Shown in pieces: positions 1 through 9,687 of a stretch of DNA of 64,000 bases. A program made the translations under genes and the position numbers. The notes under the pieces were generated by a model. It was not told where the DNA came from, searched no databases, and saw only the letters and a list, made by a program, of their open reading frames with translations. Position 1 is the first letter of the stretch. Each line of letters opens with the position of its first letter. Origin of the DNA: Mycobacterium sp. IS-1742 (lineage in GTDB: Bacteria; Actinomycetota; Actinomycetes; Mycobacteriales; Mycobacteriaceae); contig NZ_LQIV01000003.1 of the NCBI RefSeq assembly GCF_001500125.1, positions 96,692 to 160,691 on the forward strand, in the 5' to 3' direction.

Positions 1-225
1 GCGACGATCGGTCAGAACAGCCTGCCGCAGGCGCGGGTCTTCGCCGAGGTGGTCAAGATCACCGGTGTGGTGCTGACCAAACTCGACGGCACCGCCAAGG
101 GCGGCATCGTCTTCCGGGTGCAGCAGGAACTCGGCGTCCCGGTCAAGCTCGTCGGCCTCGGGGAGGGGCCCGACGATCTCGCACCGTTCGAACCCGGCGC
201 ATTCGTCGACGCGCTGCTGGGCTGA
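1..225 (+). CDS. ftsY: Signal recognition particle receptor FtsY, C-terminal fragment
   Basis: The last 74 codons of the SRP receptor GTPase, which docks ribosome-SRP complexes at the membrane. The N-terminal A domain and the G1-G3 motifs lie before the window. What remains is the end of the NG domain: the guanine-specificity motif TKLDGTAKGG at about residues 27-36 of the fragment, followed by GLGEGPDDLAPF, the usual closing segment of FtsY. It stops with TGA at 223-225. Ffh is encoded a few kb downstream (4747), so both SRP GTPases are in this block, as in other mycobacteria. Identification is firm because the TKLDGTAKGG motif separates SRP GTPases from other G proteins and the closing segment is FtsY-like. 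Ffh itself is complete elsewhere. Confidence 0.93.
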   Translation, partial: ATIGQNSLPQARVFAEVVKITGVVLTKLDGTAKGGIVFRVQQELGVPVKLVGLGEGPDDLAPFEPGAFVDALLG

Positions 226-252
226 GACCGGCGGACGGCGAATCGACCGCAT

Positions 253-332
253 GTGACGGTCGGAAACATGAGCGTAACCAGGCGGGTCGCTGCGTTCACA
301 TGTCAGAAACGCTCACGCATCACCAGCGAAAC
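253..332 (+). promoter_or_regulatory. Candidate GlnR operator upstream of amt
   Basis: The 172-base gap before amt holds repeated GlnR-type half-sites. GTGAC lies at 253-257, GAAAC at 263-267, GTAAC at 274-278, TTCAC at 295-299, GAAAC at 306-310 and GAAAC at 328-332. The pair TTCAC-N6-GAAAC (295-310) matches the actinobacterial GlnR pattern. GAAAC-N6-GTAAC (263-278) and TTCAC/GAAAC both give the AC-N9-AC spacing described for mycobacterial GlnR. The amt-glnB-glnD operon is a known GlnR target under nitrogen limitation. The site is inferred from pattern only. Confidence 0.6.
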
Positions 333-397
333 GCGCGCACAAGAGTCTTCTCGGGAGGCCGATCCGTCGGCGCATTTCCCAAGGAGGTTCACACAAA

Positions 398-1738
398 GTG
401 GTCTTAGCCTTACCGGACGAAGCGTTCGCCGCCTTCAACAGCGGCGACACCGCCTGGGTGCTCGCCAGCGCCGCCCTGGTGCTGTTGATGACACCCGCTC
501 TCGCGTTCTTCTACGGCGGCCTGTCCCGCCAGAAGTCCGTCCTCAACATGATGATGATGTCCTTCGGGGCGCTGGGCGTCGTGAGCGTGATCTACGTGCT
601 CTGGGGCTACTCGATGTCGTTCGCGTCGGCGCACACCGGTGAGAACGACATCCTGGGCATCTTCGACAACCCGTTTGCGCTGTTCGGGTTGAGCCCGCTG
701 TTGGAGTCGCGCGAGATCGGTGGCGAGGAGCTGTACCCGATCGGTGGTTTCGGTTCGGTGCCCGCGATCGTCTGGGTCGCCTTCCAGTTGACCTTCGCGG
801 TGATCACCGTCGCGCTGATCAGCGGCGCGGTGGCCGAGCGCATGAAGTTCGCCACCTGGCTGGTGTTCGGCGGCATCTGGGTGACGCTGGTGTACTTCCC
901 GCTGGCGCACATGGTTTGGGGCGGCGGCCTGCTCTCGGGCGACGAAAACGGTTTCGCCTCTTGGCTTTTCGGCTACAACGCCGATGAGGGCGCGGCCAAC
1001 GTCCCGCCGATCGACTTCGCCGGCGGCACAGTGGTCCACATCAACGCCGGTATGGCGGCCCTGGTGCTGGCCCTGCTGATCGGTAAGCGCGCCGGCTTCG
1101 GCCGGACCCCGTTCCGTCCGCACAACATCCCGTTCGTGATGCTCGGCGCCGCACTGCTGTGGTTCGGCTGGTTCGGCTTCAACGTCGGATCCGAAGGCGC
1201 CGCCGACGCGCTCGCCGGTCTGGTCTGGGTGAACACCACCGCCGCCACCGCCGCGGCGATGCTGGGCTGGCTCGCGGTGGAGCGCATCCGCGACGGCCAC
1301 GCCACCAGCGTCGGCGCCGCATCGGGCATCGTGGCCGGCCTGGTCGCGATCACCCCCGCCTGTGGATCGCTCTCGCCGATCGGCTCGCTGATCCTCGGCG
1401 CCATCGCGGGCATCCTGTCGGCTCTGGCCATCGGCCTCAAGTACAAGTTCGGCTACGACGATTCGCTCGACGTGGTCGGTGTGCACCTGGTGGCGGGCCT
1501 GTGGGGCACCGTGGGCATCGGCTTCCTGGCCACCGAGACGGGCCTGTTCTACGGCGGTGGGATCCAGCAACTGGTGGTGCAGGTCGTGATCGCTCTGGTA
1601 GCAGTGGTCTTTACGGGCGTGATGACAGTCATCATCGCCTTCATCGTCAAGCCGCTGGGTTGGCGTGTGACAAAGGAAGACGAGGACACCGGCATCGATG
1701 AGACCGAGCATGCGGAAACGGCTTATGAACTCGTCTGA
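398..1738 (+). CDS. amt: Ammonium transporter Amt
   Basis: A trimeric membrane channel that takes up ammonium when nitrogen is scarce. The 446-residue product is hydrophobic throughout, with the roughly 11 membrane segments expected of the Amt/MEP/Rh family. The family signature starts DFAGGTVVH with D206 and H214; H363 in GVHLVAG matches the second pore histidine. The GTG start at 398 is set by AAGGAGG at 381-387. A 33-base gap separates it from glnB, so the two are cotranscribed and GlnB/GlnK probably plugs the channel when nitrogen is plentiful. Likely GlnR-activated through the boxes at 253-332. The C-terminal tail is acidic. Confidence 0.96.
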   Translation: MVLALPDEAFAAFNSGDTAWVLASAALVLLMTPALAFFYGGLSRQKSVLNMMMMSFGALGVVSVIYVLWGYSMSFASAHTGENDILGIFDNPFALFGLSPLLESREIGGEELYPIGGFGSVPAIVWVAFQLTFAVITVALISGAVAERMKFATWLVFGGIWVTLVYFPLAHMVWGGGLLSGDENGFASWLFGYNADEGAANVPPIDFAGGTVVHINAGMAALVLALLIGKRAGFGRTPFRPHNIPFVMLGAALLWFGWFGFNVGSEGAADALAGLVWVNTTAATAAAMLGWLAVERIRDGHATSVGAASGIVAGLVAITPACGSLSPIGSLILGAIAGILSALAIGLKYKFGYDDSLDVVGVHLVAGLWGTVGIGFLATETGLFYGGGIQQLVVQVVIALVAVVFTGVMTVIIAFIVKPLGWRVTKEDEDTGIDETEHAETAYELV

Positions 1739-2110
<372 letters not shown>

Positions 2111-2177
2111 GCGACGAGGGGGTCGTCTCCCGGGTCAACACCGTCACCGTTCACTGGTCCGGGGGAGGACTTCCGAT

Positions 2178-4682
2178 ATGACACAAGGCAGACAACACGA
2201 TCCCGCCGCCGGCGCCCCCAGATGGACGGCGCCGGCGGCGGGCTCGTTGCGCCCCGCCACCGATCTGGTCAAGGCGACACAGCAGCTGCTCACCGGCGGG
2301 CCGCGTCCCCTCGACACCGCCGCACTGCGCGACGCTCTGCTCGATCTGCACGAATTCTGGCTCGGCACAAAGGCGAACGAGATCGGGATCACCGCGACCA
2401 GTGGGTTCGCGATCGTCGCGACGGGCGGGCTCGGCCGCGGTGAGCTGTTGCCCTATTCGGATCTCGATCTGATGCTGCTGCACGACAACATGCCCGCCGA
2501 CGTGGTCAGCCAGGTCGCCGAGCTGTTGTGGTACCCGTTGTGGGACGCCAACATTCGGCTCGACCACAGCGTGCGGACGGTGCCCGAGGCGCTGAAGGTC
2601 GCCGGCGAGGACATCTCAGCGGGGCTGGCGATGCTCGAGGTGCGCCACATCGCCGGGGACGCGGACCTGTCGAACCTGCTCGTGGGCGGGGCGCGCAGGC
2701 AGTGGCGCACCGGCATCGCGCCGCGGTTCGCCGACCTCGTCGAGCACACCCAGGCGCGCTGGCACCGCAGCGGTGAGATCGCCCACCGGGCCGAGCCCGA
2801 TCTCAAATCCGGCCGGGGCGGGCTGCGTGACGTGCAGCTGCTCAACGCGCTGGCGATCGCACAGTTGGCCGACGTGTATCCCAGCCCGGCGCTCGCGTCG
2901 CCGACGGGCACGCTCGGCGGGGCGCACCTGGCGCTGCTCAACGTGCGCACCGAACTCCACCGCGTGTCGGGCCGCGGCCGCGATCTGCTGCTGGCGCAGT
3001 ACGCCGACGAGATCGGCGCCGCGCTGCGCATCGGTGACCGGTTCGATCTGGCCCGCATGCTCTCCGACGCCGCGCGGACCATCAGCTACTACGTCGACGC
3101 CGGTCTCCGCACCGCCGCCAACGCGCTGCCGCGCCGCGGTTTCGCCGCGCTGCGCCGGCCGGTGCGGCGCCCGCTCGACGAGGGCGTCGTGGAATACGCG
3201 GGTGAGGTCATCCTCGCCCGCGACGCCCGTCCCGAGCGCGACCCCGGACTGATTCTGCGGGTGGCGGCGGCGTCGGCGACCACGGGCCTGCCGATGGCGG
3301 TGTCGACCCTGAGCCGGCTCGCCGAGACCGCACCCGAACTGCGCACACCGTGGCCGCGAGAGGCGCTCAAGGATCTGCTCGTGATGCTGGGCGTGGGTCC
3401 GGCGGTGGTGTCGACCATCGAGGCGCTGGATCGCACCGGGCTGTGGGGCCGGCTCTTCCCCGAATGGGGTGCGGTGCGCGACCTGCCGCCGCGCGACGTC
3501 GTGCACATCTGGACCGTCGACCGTCACTCGGTGGAAACCGTCTCGCGGGCAAGCGCATTCACCACCCGGGTCTCGCGACCGGACCTCCTGGTGCTCGGGG
3601 CCCTGTGCCACGACATCGGCAAGGGCCGCGGCGGGGACCACAGCGTGATCGGCGCCGAGCTCGCCGATCAGATCGGCACCCGGCTGGGGTTGTGGCCGTC
3701 GGACATCGAACTGCTGTCGAAGATGGTGCGCTACCACCTGCTGCTGCCGGACACCGCGACGCGCCGCGACCTCCAGGACCCCAAGACCATCGACGCGGTG
3801 GTGCACAAACTCGGCGGCGACCTGGTGCTGCTGGAACTGCTGCACACGCTGGCCGAGGCGGACTCGCTGGCCACCGGCCCGGGGGTGTGGGGCGACTGGA
3901 AGGCCTCGCTGATCGGTGACCTGGTGCGGCGGTGCCGGCTGGTGATGGCGGGCGAACCGCTGCCGCATCCGGACCCGATCGACCCCCGCCACCTCGACCT
4001 GGCCGGTGCGGTCGGGGTTCACGTCGAGCTCACCCCCACCGACAGTCCCCACATCCACCAGGTGACGATGATCGCCCCGGACCGGCGCGGGCTGCTGTCC
4101 AAGGCCGCGGGCGTGCTCGCGCTGAACTCGCTGCGTGTGCACTCCGCCTCGGTGAACAGCCACCAGGGTTCGGCGATCAACACCTTCGTGGTCTCACCGC
4201 ATTTCGGCGCACCGCCCGCGGCCGGGCTGCTGCGCCAGCAGTTCATGCTCGCCCTCGACGGTGAACTCGACGTGCTCGCGGCGCTCGAGCGGCGCGAACG
4301 CGAGGCCGCCCAGTACGGCACGTCACGAGCCGGGGAGATCCTCGCCGCGGTGCCGGCCAACCACGTCCCGGCCCCACCGCGCGTCCTGTGGTCGAGCGGC
4401 GCGTCGCCGAGCGAAGTCGTCGTGCAGATCCGCACCGTCGACCGCGCCGGTCTGCTGGCGCGGTTGACCGCGGTGTTCGAACGCGACGGGGTGGACATCG
4501 CCTGGGCGAAGGTCACCACGCTCGGGTCGTCGGTGGTCGACGTGTTCGGCATCGCCGTGCCCGCCCTGGCCACCGGTACCGACGCCGACCGCCAGACCAT
4601 CCGCGCCGAGCTGGAACGCGACCTCTACGCGGTGCTGCCCACCCCGCCACCACCGCCGAAGCCGGCCGAACAGGCGAGCTGA
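2178..4682 (+). CDS. glnD: PII nucleotidyltransferase / nucleotidyl-removing enzyme GlnD
   Basis: Bifunctional enzyme that adds a nucleotide to, and removes it from, the PII protein made by the previous gene. Visible domains: nucleotidyltransferase with [15 protein letters not shown] near residues 82-96 (the DxD metal site), a GlnE-type helical region, an HD phosphohydrolase with CHDIGKG near residue 477, and two C-terminal ACT domains near 629 ([11 protein letters not shown]) and 749 ([12 protein letters not shown]) that bind glutamine. At 834 residues it has the usual family length. ATG 2178 follows GGGGGAGGAC at 2161-2170. The 67-base gap after glnB supports cotranscription. The tail is proline-rich and probably disordered. 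Confidence 0.95.
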   Translation: MTQGRQHDPAAGAPRWTAPAAGSLRPATDLVKATQQLLTGGPRPLDTAALRDALLDLHEFWLGTKANEIGITATSGFAIVATGGLGRGELLPYSDLDLMLLHDNMPADVVSQVAELLWYPLWDANIRLDHSVRTVPEALKVAGEDISAGLAMLEVRHIAGDADLSNLLVGGARRQWRTGIAPRFADLVEHTQARWHRSGEIAHRAEPDLKSGRGGLRDVQLLNALAIAQLADVYPSPALASPTGTLGGAHLALLNVRTELHRVSGRGRDLLLAQYADEIGAALRIGDRFDLARMLSDAARTISYYVDAGLRTAANALPRRGFAALRRPVRRPLDEGVVEYAGEVILARDARPERDPGLILRVAAASATTGLPMAVSTLSRLAETAPELRTPWPREALKDLLVMLGVGPAVVSTIEALDRTGLWGRLFPEWGAVRDLPPRDVVHIWTVDRHSVETVSRASAFTTRVSRPDLLVLGALCHDIGKGRGGDHSVIGAELADQIGTRLGLWPSDIELLSKMVRYHLLLPDTATRRDLQDPKTIDAVVHKLGGDLVLLELLHTLAEADSLATGPGVWGDWKASLIGDLVRRCRLVMAGEPLPHPDPIDPRHLDLAGAVGVHVELTPTDSPHIHQVTMIAPDRRGLLSKAAGVLALNSLRVHSASVNSHQGSAINTFVVSPHFGAPPAAGLLRQQFMLALDGELDVLAALERREREAAQYGTSRAGEILAAVPANHVPAPPRVLWSSGASPSEVVVQIRTVDRAGLLARLTAVFERDGVDIAWAKVTTLGSSVVDVFGIAVPALATGTDADRQTIRAELERDLYAVLPTPPPPPKPAEQAS

Positions 4683-4733
4683 GCGGGTCCGGCGCCCCGA
4701 GCGCCGCCCGGTGGGGAAGCAGACCTCGACCGT

Positions 4734-4739
4734 TAAGGT
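4734..4739 (+). promoter_or_regulatory. Leaderless -10 element of ffh
   Basis: TAAGGT sits 7 bases before GTG 4747. That places the predicted transcription start at or next to the start codon, as in mycobacterial leaderless mRNAs. No Shine-Dalgarno sequence precedes the GTG, which fits. The same TAAGGT plus 7 bases occurs before the gene starting at 17299. Confidence 0.5.
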
Positions 4740-4746
4740 GGACACC

Positions 4747-6309
4747 GTGTTCGAATCCTTGTCCGACCGGTTGACCGGTGCCCTGCAGGGGCTGCGCAAC
4801 AAAGGCCGGTTGACCGACGCCGACATCGACGCGACCGCCCGGGAGATCCGGTTGGCGCTGCTGGAGGCCGACGTCTCGCTGCCGGTGGTGCGCGCGTTCG
4901 TCGCGCGCATCAAGGAACGCGCCAAGGGTGCCGAGGTGTCGGCCGCCCTGAACCCCGCCCAGCAGGTCGTCAAGATCGTCAACGAGGAGTTGATCGGCAT
5001 CCTCGGCGGGGAGACCCGCCCGCTGGCGTACGCGAAGACCCCGCCGACGGTCATCATGCTCGCCGGCCTGCAGGGTTCCGGTAAGACGACGCTGGCCGGA
5101 AAGCTCGCCAAGTGGCTGCGCGGGCAGGGCCACACCCCGCTGCTGGTCGCCTGCGACCTGCAGCGTCCCGGCGCCGTGAACCAGTTGCAGATCGTCGGTG
5201 AGCGCGCGGGCGTGTCGGTGTTCGCGCCGCACCCCGGCACCGCGCCCGGCGCGCCGGAGGTGAAGGGCACCGCCGACCCGGTCGCGGTGGCCGCCGCCGG
5301 TCTCGCCGAGGCCAGGGCCAAGCACTTCGACGTGGTGATCGTCGACACCGCGGGCCGGCTCGGCATCGACGAGGAGCTGATGGGTCAGGCCGCCGCGATC
5401 CGCGCCGCCGTCGACCCCGACGAGGTGCTGTTCGTCCTCGACGCGATGATCGGCCAGGACGCGGTCACCACCGCCGAGGCGTTCCGCGAGGGCGTCGGGT
5501 TCACCGGCGTCGTGCTGACCAAACTCGACGGCGACGCCCGCGGAGGTGCCGCGCTGTCGGTCCGCGAGGTCACCGGCGTGCCGATCCTGTTCGCCTCGGC
5601 CGGGGAGAAGCTCGAGGACTTCGACGTCTTCCACCCCGACCGGATGGCCAGCCGGATCCTCGGCATGGGCGATGTGCTGACCCTCATCGAGCAGGCCGAA
5701 CAGCATTTCGACGCGGCGCAGGCCGAGGCCACCGCGGCCAAGATCGGCAGTGGCGAGCTCACCCTCGAGGACTTCCTCGAGCAGATGCTGGCGATCCGCA
5801 AGATGGGCCCGATCGGCAACCTGCTCGGCATGCTCCCCGGCGCCGGTCAGATGAAGGACGCGCTGGCCGCCGTCGACGACAGCCAACTCGACCGGGTGCA
5901 GGCCATCATCCGCGGCATGACACCGGCCGAACGTGCCGATCCGAAGATCATCAACGCCTCCCGCCGGCTCCGGATCGCCAACGGCTCCGGCGTGACGGTG
6001 TCCGAGGTCAACCAGCTCGTCGACCGGTTCTTCGAGGCCCGCAAGATGATGTCGCAGATGGCAGGCCAGATGGGGATGCCGTTTGGGCGCGGCAAGAACA
6101 CCCGTAAGGCCGCGAAGGGCAAGAACAAGCAGAAGGGGAAGAAGGGCCGGGGTCCGACTCCGCCGAAGAACCGCAACCCGCTCGGCGCGGGCATGCCCGG
6201 AATGCCCGCCGGGTTTCCCGACCTGTCGAACATGCCGAAGGGTCTCGACGAGCTGCCGCCCGGTCTGGCCGACTTCGACCTGAGCAAGCTGAAGTTCCCC
6301 AAGAACTGA
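4747..6309 (+). CDS. ffh: Signal recognition particle protein Ffh (SRP54)
   Basis: GTPase that binds signal sequences and 4.5S RNA and delivers ribosomes to FtsY. The 520-residue product has an N-terminal four-helix bundle, G1 GLQGSGKTT near residue 107, G3 DTAGRLG near 200, TKLDGDARGG, and a methionine-rich M domain (RKMMSQMAGQMGM) followed by a Lys/Gly/Pro tail and the conserved end DFDLSKLKFP. GTG 4747 was chosen because the protein then begins FESLSDRL like other mycobacterial Ffh; an in-frame GTG at 4711 would add 12 residues without support. Its stop overlaps the ATG of the amidohydrolase (TGATG). Confidence 0.96.
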   Translation: MFESLSDRLTGALQGLRNKGRLTDADIDATAREIRLALLEADVSLPVVRAFVARIKERAKGAEVSAALNPAQQVVKIVNEELIGILGGETRPLAYAKTPPTVIMLAGLQGSGKTTLAGKLAKWLRGQGHTPLLVACDLQRPGAVNQLQIVGERAGVSVFAPHPGTAPGAPEVKGTADPVAVAAAGLAEARAKHFDVVIVDTAGRLGIDEELMGQAAAIRAAVDPDEVLFVLDAMIGQDAVTTAEAFREGVGFTGVVLTKLDGDARGGAALSVREVTGVPILFASAGEKLEDFDVFHPDRMASRILGMGDVLTLIEQAEQHFDAAQAEATAAKIGSGELTLEDFLEQMLAIRKMGPIGNLLGMLPGAGQMKDALAAVDDSQLDRVQAIIRGMTPAERADPKIINASRRLRIANGSGVTVSEVNQLVDRFFEARKMMSQMAGQMGMPFGRGKNTRKAAKGKNKQKGKKGRGPTPPKNRNPLGAGMPGMPAGFPDLSNMPKGLDELPPGLADFDLSKLKFPKN

Positions 6310-7385
6310 TGCGCCCGCTCCACGTGCGCGGCCGCGGCCTGCCCGACGAGCAGCCGGTCGAGTGGTGGATCGTCGACGGTCTCCTGCGGGCGGAACCCGT
6401 CGCCGACGCGGACACCGTCTGGGCCGATGGCTGGATCGTGCCCGGCCTGGTCGACGCGCACTGCCACGTCGGGCTCGGGCCGGTGCCCGGAGGTGCGGTC
6501 GGCATCGAGGAGGCGGCCGCGCAGGCAGAGACCGAACGCGGCGTCGGCGCGCTGCTGCTGCGCGACTGCGGTTCGCCCACCGACACCCGCAGCCTCGACG
6601 AGCGCGACGACCTGCCCCGGATCATCCGCGCCGGGCGCCACGTGGCCAGGCCCAAGCGCTACATCGCCGGTTACGCCGTCGACGTCGAGGACGAGACGCA
6701 CCTGCCCGCGATCGTCGCCGAGCAGGCGCGCCGCGGCGACGGTTGGGTGAAACTCGTCGGCGACTGGATCGACCGCTCGATCGGCGATCTGGCGCCGCTG
6801 TGGGACGACGAGATCCTCAAGCAGGCAATCGACGCCGCCCACGCCAACGGCGCCCGGGTGACCGCGCACGTCTTCGGCGAGGATGCGCTGCCCGGGCTGA
6901 TCGGCGCCGGGATCGACTGCATCGAACACGGCACCGGCCTCACCGACGACACCATCGAGATGATGGTCGAACGCGGTACGACGCTCGTGCCGACCCTGAT
7001 CAACCTCGAGAACTTCCCCGGCATCGCCGATTCGGCGGCCAAGTACCCGACCTACGCCGCCCACATGCGCGACCTCTACCGGCGCAGCTACGCGCGGGTG
7101 GCCGCAGCGCGCGAAGCGGGTGTGCCCATCTACGCGGGCACCGACGCAGGCAGCACCATCGCCCACGGCCGCATCGGTGACGAGATCGACGCCCTGCGCG
7201 GGATCGGGATGAGCGCGACCGATGCGCTCGGTGCGGCGTGCTGGGACGCGCGCACCTGGCTGGGCCGGCCGGCTCTCGTCGACGGCGCGCCGGCCGATCT
7301 GGTCTGCTACGCCGACGATCCGCGCCGCGGCGCCGCCGTCGTCAACAACCCCGCCGTGGTGATCCTCGGGGGCCGGGTCTTCTAG
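6309..7385 (+). CDS. Amidohydrolase family protein (imidazolonepropionase-like)
   Basis: A metal-dependent hydrolase of the amidohydrolase superfamily, 358 residues, probably cytosolic. The metal ligands are visible: HCH at residues 51 and 53 (DAHCHVG), a lysine in WVKLVGDW, histidines in VTAHVFG and IEHGTGL, and the catalytic Asp in YAGTDAGS. The N-terminal beta-sandwich is short. Substrate cannot be told from sequence; relatives act on cyclic amides, dipeptides or aryl compounds. The ATG overlaps the ffh stop, so it is cotranscribed, matching Rv2915c next to ffh in M. tuberculosis. Its end is 14 bases from the converging carboxypeptidase gene. Confidence 0.85.
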   Translation: MRPLHVRGRGLPDEQPVEWWIVDGLLRAEPVADADTVWADGWIVPGLVDAHCHVGLGPVPGGAVGIEEAAAQAETERGVGALLLRDCGSPTDTRSLDERDDLPRIIRAGRHVARPKRYIAGYAVDVEDETHLPAIVAEQARRGDGWVKLVGDWIDRSIGDLAPLWDDEILKQAIDAAHANGARVTAHVFGEDALPGLIGAGIDCIEHGTGLTDDTIEMMVERGTTLVPTLINLENFPGIADSAAKYPTYAAHMRDLYRRSYARVAAAREAGVPIYAGTDAGSTIAHGRIGDEIDALRGIGMSATDALGAACWDARTWLGRPALVDGAPADLVCYADDPRRGAAVVNNPAVVILGGRVF

Positions 7386-7399
7386 CGTTCGGCCGCAGC

Positions 7400-8251
7400 T
7401 CAGGGCTGGCTGAAGCCCCAGTCGAACAGTCCGATCGCCTGACCGTAGAGATCGCCGGTGCCGTACATCTGCACCACGACCAGCCGGCGGTTACCGCGTT
7501 GTGCCGCACCGAGATACGTCTTCCGGGCGAGGTTCGTGAAGCCTGTCTTGCCTGCGATGTCGCCGGGGTAGCGGCTGAGCAACTCGTTCTGGTTGGTCAG
7601 CGTCCTGCCCGGGAACGACGCGGACGGGGACCGCATGATCTGTGCGATCAACGGATATCTCAAGGCGGCCCGCAACATCACGGCCAGGTCATGCGGTGTG
7701 GTGATCGACTCCCAGCCGGGTCCGTCGAGTCCGGACGGCGACGAGGCCCTGGTCGCCTTCGCACCCACCAGAGCGGCCTTACGGTTCATCGCCGCGACCG
7801 CGGCACGCTGGCCGCCCAGCATGTCGGCGAGCATGTTGGCCGCATCGTTGCCCGACACCATGAGCAGCGCCGCCAGCAACTGGCGGGTGGTGTAGGCCTG
7901 GCCGGGTTCGAGTCCGACACAGGAACATTCGACCTGGGTGTGCGACGCGTTGGCCCGCGCGAAGTTGTCCGGTGAGAGATGGTCGAGCACCACCATGGCG
8001 AGCAGCACCTTGATCGTGCTCGCGGGGGCGTGCGGTTCATAGGGATTGCGGCTGGCCAGGACCCGGCCCGAGTCGAGGTCCGCGAGCAGCCATGCCTGTG
8101 CAGGGCCCTCGGGCAGGGTGACGGCACCGGCCGGTTGCGGCTGGGCCACGGCGGGCGATCCCGTGACCACGCCGACCGACGACATCGTCATCACGAGCGC
8201 GCATCCCGCGATGAGCGTCCGCGACCACCACCGCGAACGCGAACAGGCCAC
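7400..8251 (-). CDS. Secreted D-alanyl-D-alanine carboxypeptidase, DacB2-like (copy 1)
   Basis: Serine DD-carboxypeptidase (peptidase S11) that trims the last D-Ala of peptidoglycan stem peptides outside the membrane. A signal peptide of about 37 residues ends near AVAQPQ. Active-site motifs are STIK (SxxK), SGNDAAN (SxN) and GKTGF (KTG). At 283 residues it lacks the C-terminal beta-domain of larger S11 enzymes, like mycobacterial DacB2. The GTG start keeps the whole signal peptide; a TAGGCT -10 lies 8 bases upstream (8260-8265), suggesting a nearly leaderless mRNA. The next gene on the same strand is a close paralogue with the same motifs, so this is a tandem duplication. Confidence 0.9.
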   Translation of the reverse strand: MACSRSRWWSRTLIAGCALVMTMSSVGVVTGSPAVAQPQPAGAVTLPEGPAQAWLLADLDSGRVLASRNPYEPHAPASTIKVLLAMVVLDHLSPDNFARANASHTQVECSCVGLEPGQAYTTRQLLAALLMVSGNDAANMLADMLGGQRAAVAAMNRKAALVGAKATRASSPSGLDGPGWESITTPHDLAVMLRAALRYPLIAQIMRSPSASFPGRTLTNQNELLSRYPGDIAGKTGFTNLARKTYLGAAQRGNRRLVVVQMYGTGDLYGQAIGLFDWGFSQP

Positions 8252-8259
8252 GGCGCCAG

Positions 8260-8265
8260 AGCCTA
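8260..8265 (-). promoter_or_regulatory. -10 element of the copy-1 carboxypeptidase
   Basis: TAGGCT on the minus strand, within GTTAGGCT, ends 8 bases before the GTG start. The same hexamer occurs at the same distance before the paralogue (9218-9223) and upstream of the LppW-like gene (13508-13513). Confidence 0.4.
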
Positions 8266-8333
8266 ACGGCGCTCACGCCTCGGATCGGTCTCGAAACCGT
8301 TGCGATGCAATGACACTGTGTTTCGGTCGGCCG

Positions 8334-9209
8334 CTACAGGGATCCGACACTCGCGCCGCGGTCCAGCCCGAAACCCCAGTCGAGCAGGCCGGCCGCCTGA
8401 TCCCAGTAGGTGGGGCCACCCTCCTTGACCAGCCCGTGCATGAGCACGACGACCAGCCGTCGGCCGTCACGCTGCGCCGCGCCCACGAACGTCTTGCGCG
8501 CGATGTCGGTGAACCCGGTTTTGCCACCGATGGCGCCGGGGTAGCGGCGCAGCAGCTCGTTCTGGTTGACCAGGACGGCGTCGCCGGACTTCGTCGGGAA
8601 CACCGTCGAGGGCATGGCGGTGATCTGCGCGAACACCGGATAGGTCATCGCCCCGCGGAAGATCACGGCCAGATCGTGGGGTGTGGACCAGAACGGCATC
8701 CCCGGCCCGTCCAGTCCCGACGGGGTCGCGACGTTGGTGCCGTAGGCGCCGAGCAGGGCGGCTTTGCCGTTCATCTTCGCCACGGCGGCGTCCATACCGC
8801 CGAGCATGCGGGCCAGCGTGTTGGCGGCGTCGTTGCCCGACACCAGCAGCAGGGCCTCGAGCAGCTGACGGGCGGTGTACTCGCGGCCCGGCTCCACCCC
8901 GGCGCAGTTGCACTCCACCCGCGTGTCCGCCTCGTCGGCGACGATCGTCGTGTCCAGCGGCACCTCGTCGAGCACCACCTGGGCGAGCAGCGTCTTGATC
9001 GTGCTCGCGGGGGCGTAGCGGGTGTTGTCGTTGCGGCCGGCCAGCACCTGCCCGGTGTCCATGTCCGCGACGATCCACGCCTCGGCCGGACCGGCGGGAA
9101 TCGGGACCGACCCCGCCGGCTGGATGTCGATGTCGGCGGTCGCGGCGGGTGCGGCGACGAAGCCCAGCGCGGCGAGCAGGATTGCGAGAACAGTGACGAG
9201 CCTCCCCAT
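8334..9209 (-). CDS. dacB2: Secreted D-alanyl-D-alanine carboxypeptidase DacB2 (copy 2)
   Basis: Second S11-family DD-carboxypeptidase, 291 residues, acting on periplasmic peptidoglycan. The signal peptide ends near residue 24 (FVAAPAATAD). SxxK is STIKTL, SxN is SGNDAAN and the KTG box is GGKTGF. The length equals that I recall for M. tuberculosis DacB2 (Rv2911), so this copy is the better candidate orthologue and the gene at 7400 the extra copy. The two lie in the same direction 82 bases apart. ATG 9209 faces the plus-strand SnoaL-like gene across only 32 bases, so the two promoters must overlap. Confidence 0.92.
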   Translation of the reverse strand: MGRLVTVLAILLAALGFVAAPAATADIDIQPAGSVPIPAGPAEAWIVADMDTGQVLAGRNDNTRYAPASTIKTLLAQVVLDEVPLDTTIVADEADTRVECNCAGVEPGREYTARQLLEALLLVSGNDAANTLARMLGGMDAAVAKMNGKAALLGAYGTNVATPSGLDGPGMPFWSTPHDLAVIFRGAMTYPVFAQITAMPSTVFPTKSGDAVLVNQNELLRRYPGAIGGKTGFTDIARKTFVGAAQRDGRRLVVVLMHGLVKEGGPTYWDQAAGLLDWGFGLDRGASVGSL

Positions 9210-9217
9210 GGCGGGTG

Positions 9218-9223
9218 AGCCTA
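9218..9223 (-). promoter_or_regulatory. -10 element of dacB2
   Basis: TAGGCT on the minus strand (within ATTAGGCT) ends 8 bases before ATG 9209. It lies inside the 32-base divergent gap shared with the plus-strand gene starting at 9242. Confidence 0.4.
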
Positions 9224-9241
9224 ATCGTGTTCAATCGATCC

Positions 9242-9673
9242 ATGTTGAGCCTGGCGGAAATCTCGGACCGGCTGGAGATCCAGCAGTTGATGGTCGACTA
9301 CTCCTCGGCGATCGACCAGCGCCGGTTCGACGACCTCGACCGGGTGTTCACCCCGGACGCCTACATCGACTACCGCGCCACGGGCGGGGTGGACGGTCCG
9401 TACCCGGAGGTCAAGAAGTGGTTGGCCGAGGTGCTGCCCAACTTCCCGGCCTATTCGCACCTGGTCGGCAACTTCGACGTCCGGGTGTCCGGTGACACGG
9501 CGACCTCGCGCACGATCTGCTTCAACCCGATGGTGATGGGCGGCGATCCCGGCGCCGGAGCCGCGCAGGTCTACTTCGTCGGCATCTGGTACGTCGACGA
9601 GTTCGCCCGCACCGCCGACGGCTGGCGGATGACCCGCCGCGTCGAGGAGAGGTGTTTCGACAAGCTGGTGTGA
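9242..9673 (+). CDS. SnoaL-like / NTF2-fold protein (Rv2910c family)
   Basis: A 143-residue protein with the cone-shaped NTF2/SnoaL-like fold, shown by EIQQLMVDYSSAIDQ near the start, then a VFTPDAYIDY strand and the closing RTADGWRMTRR strand pair. Members include isomerases, dehydratases and ring-hydroxylating subunits; no function can be assigned here. ATG 9242 was chosen because the product then begins MLSLAEISDRL as in the M. tuberculosis homologue; an in-frame GTG at 9215 would overlap the divergent promoter. No Shine-Dalgarno is evident. A distant paralogue sharing the FYNPM-like and RTADGWR segments lies at 59919-60332. Confidence 0.8.
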   Translation: MLSLAEISDRLEIQQLMVDYSSAIDQRRFDDLDRVFTPDAYIDYRATGGVDGPYPEVKKWLAEVLPNFPAYSHLVGNFDVRVSGDTATSRTICFNPMVMGGDPGAGAAQVYFVGIWYVDEFARTADGWRMTRRVEERCFDKLV

Positions 9674-9687
9674 GCTTCGGCGGCAGG

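Noticed and set aside
8046..9218. Plus-strand open frame of 390 codons across both DacB genes
   Set aside because: Antisense to two clear S11 carboxypeptidases; composition is that of reverse-frame shadow.
9215..9241. Upstream GTG start of the SnoaL-like gene
   Set aside because: It would overlap the dacB2 promoter and adds residues absent from the family.
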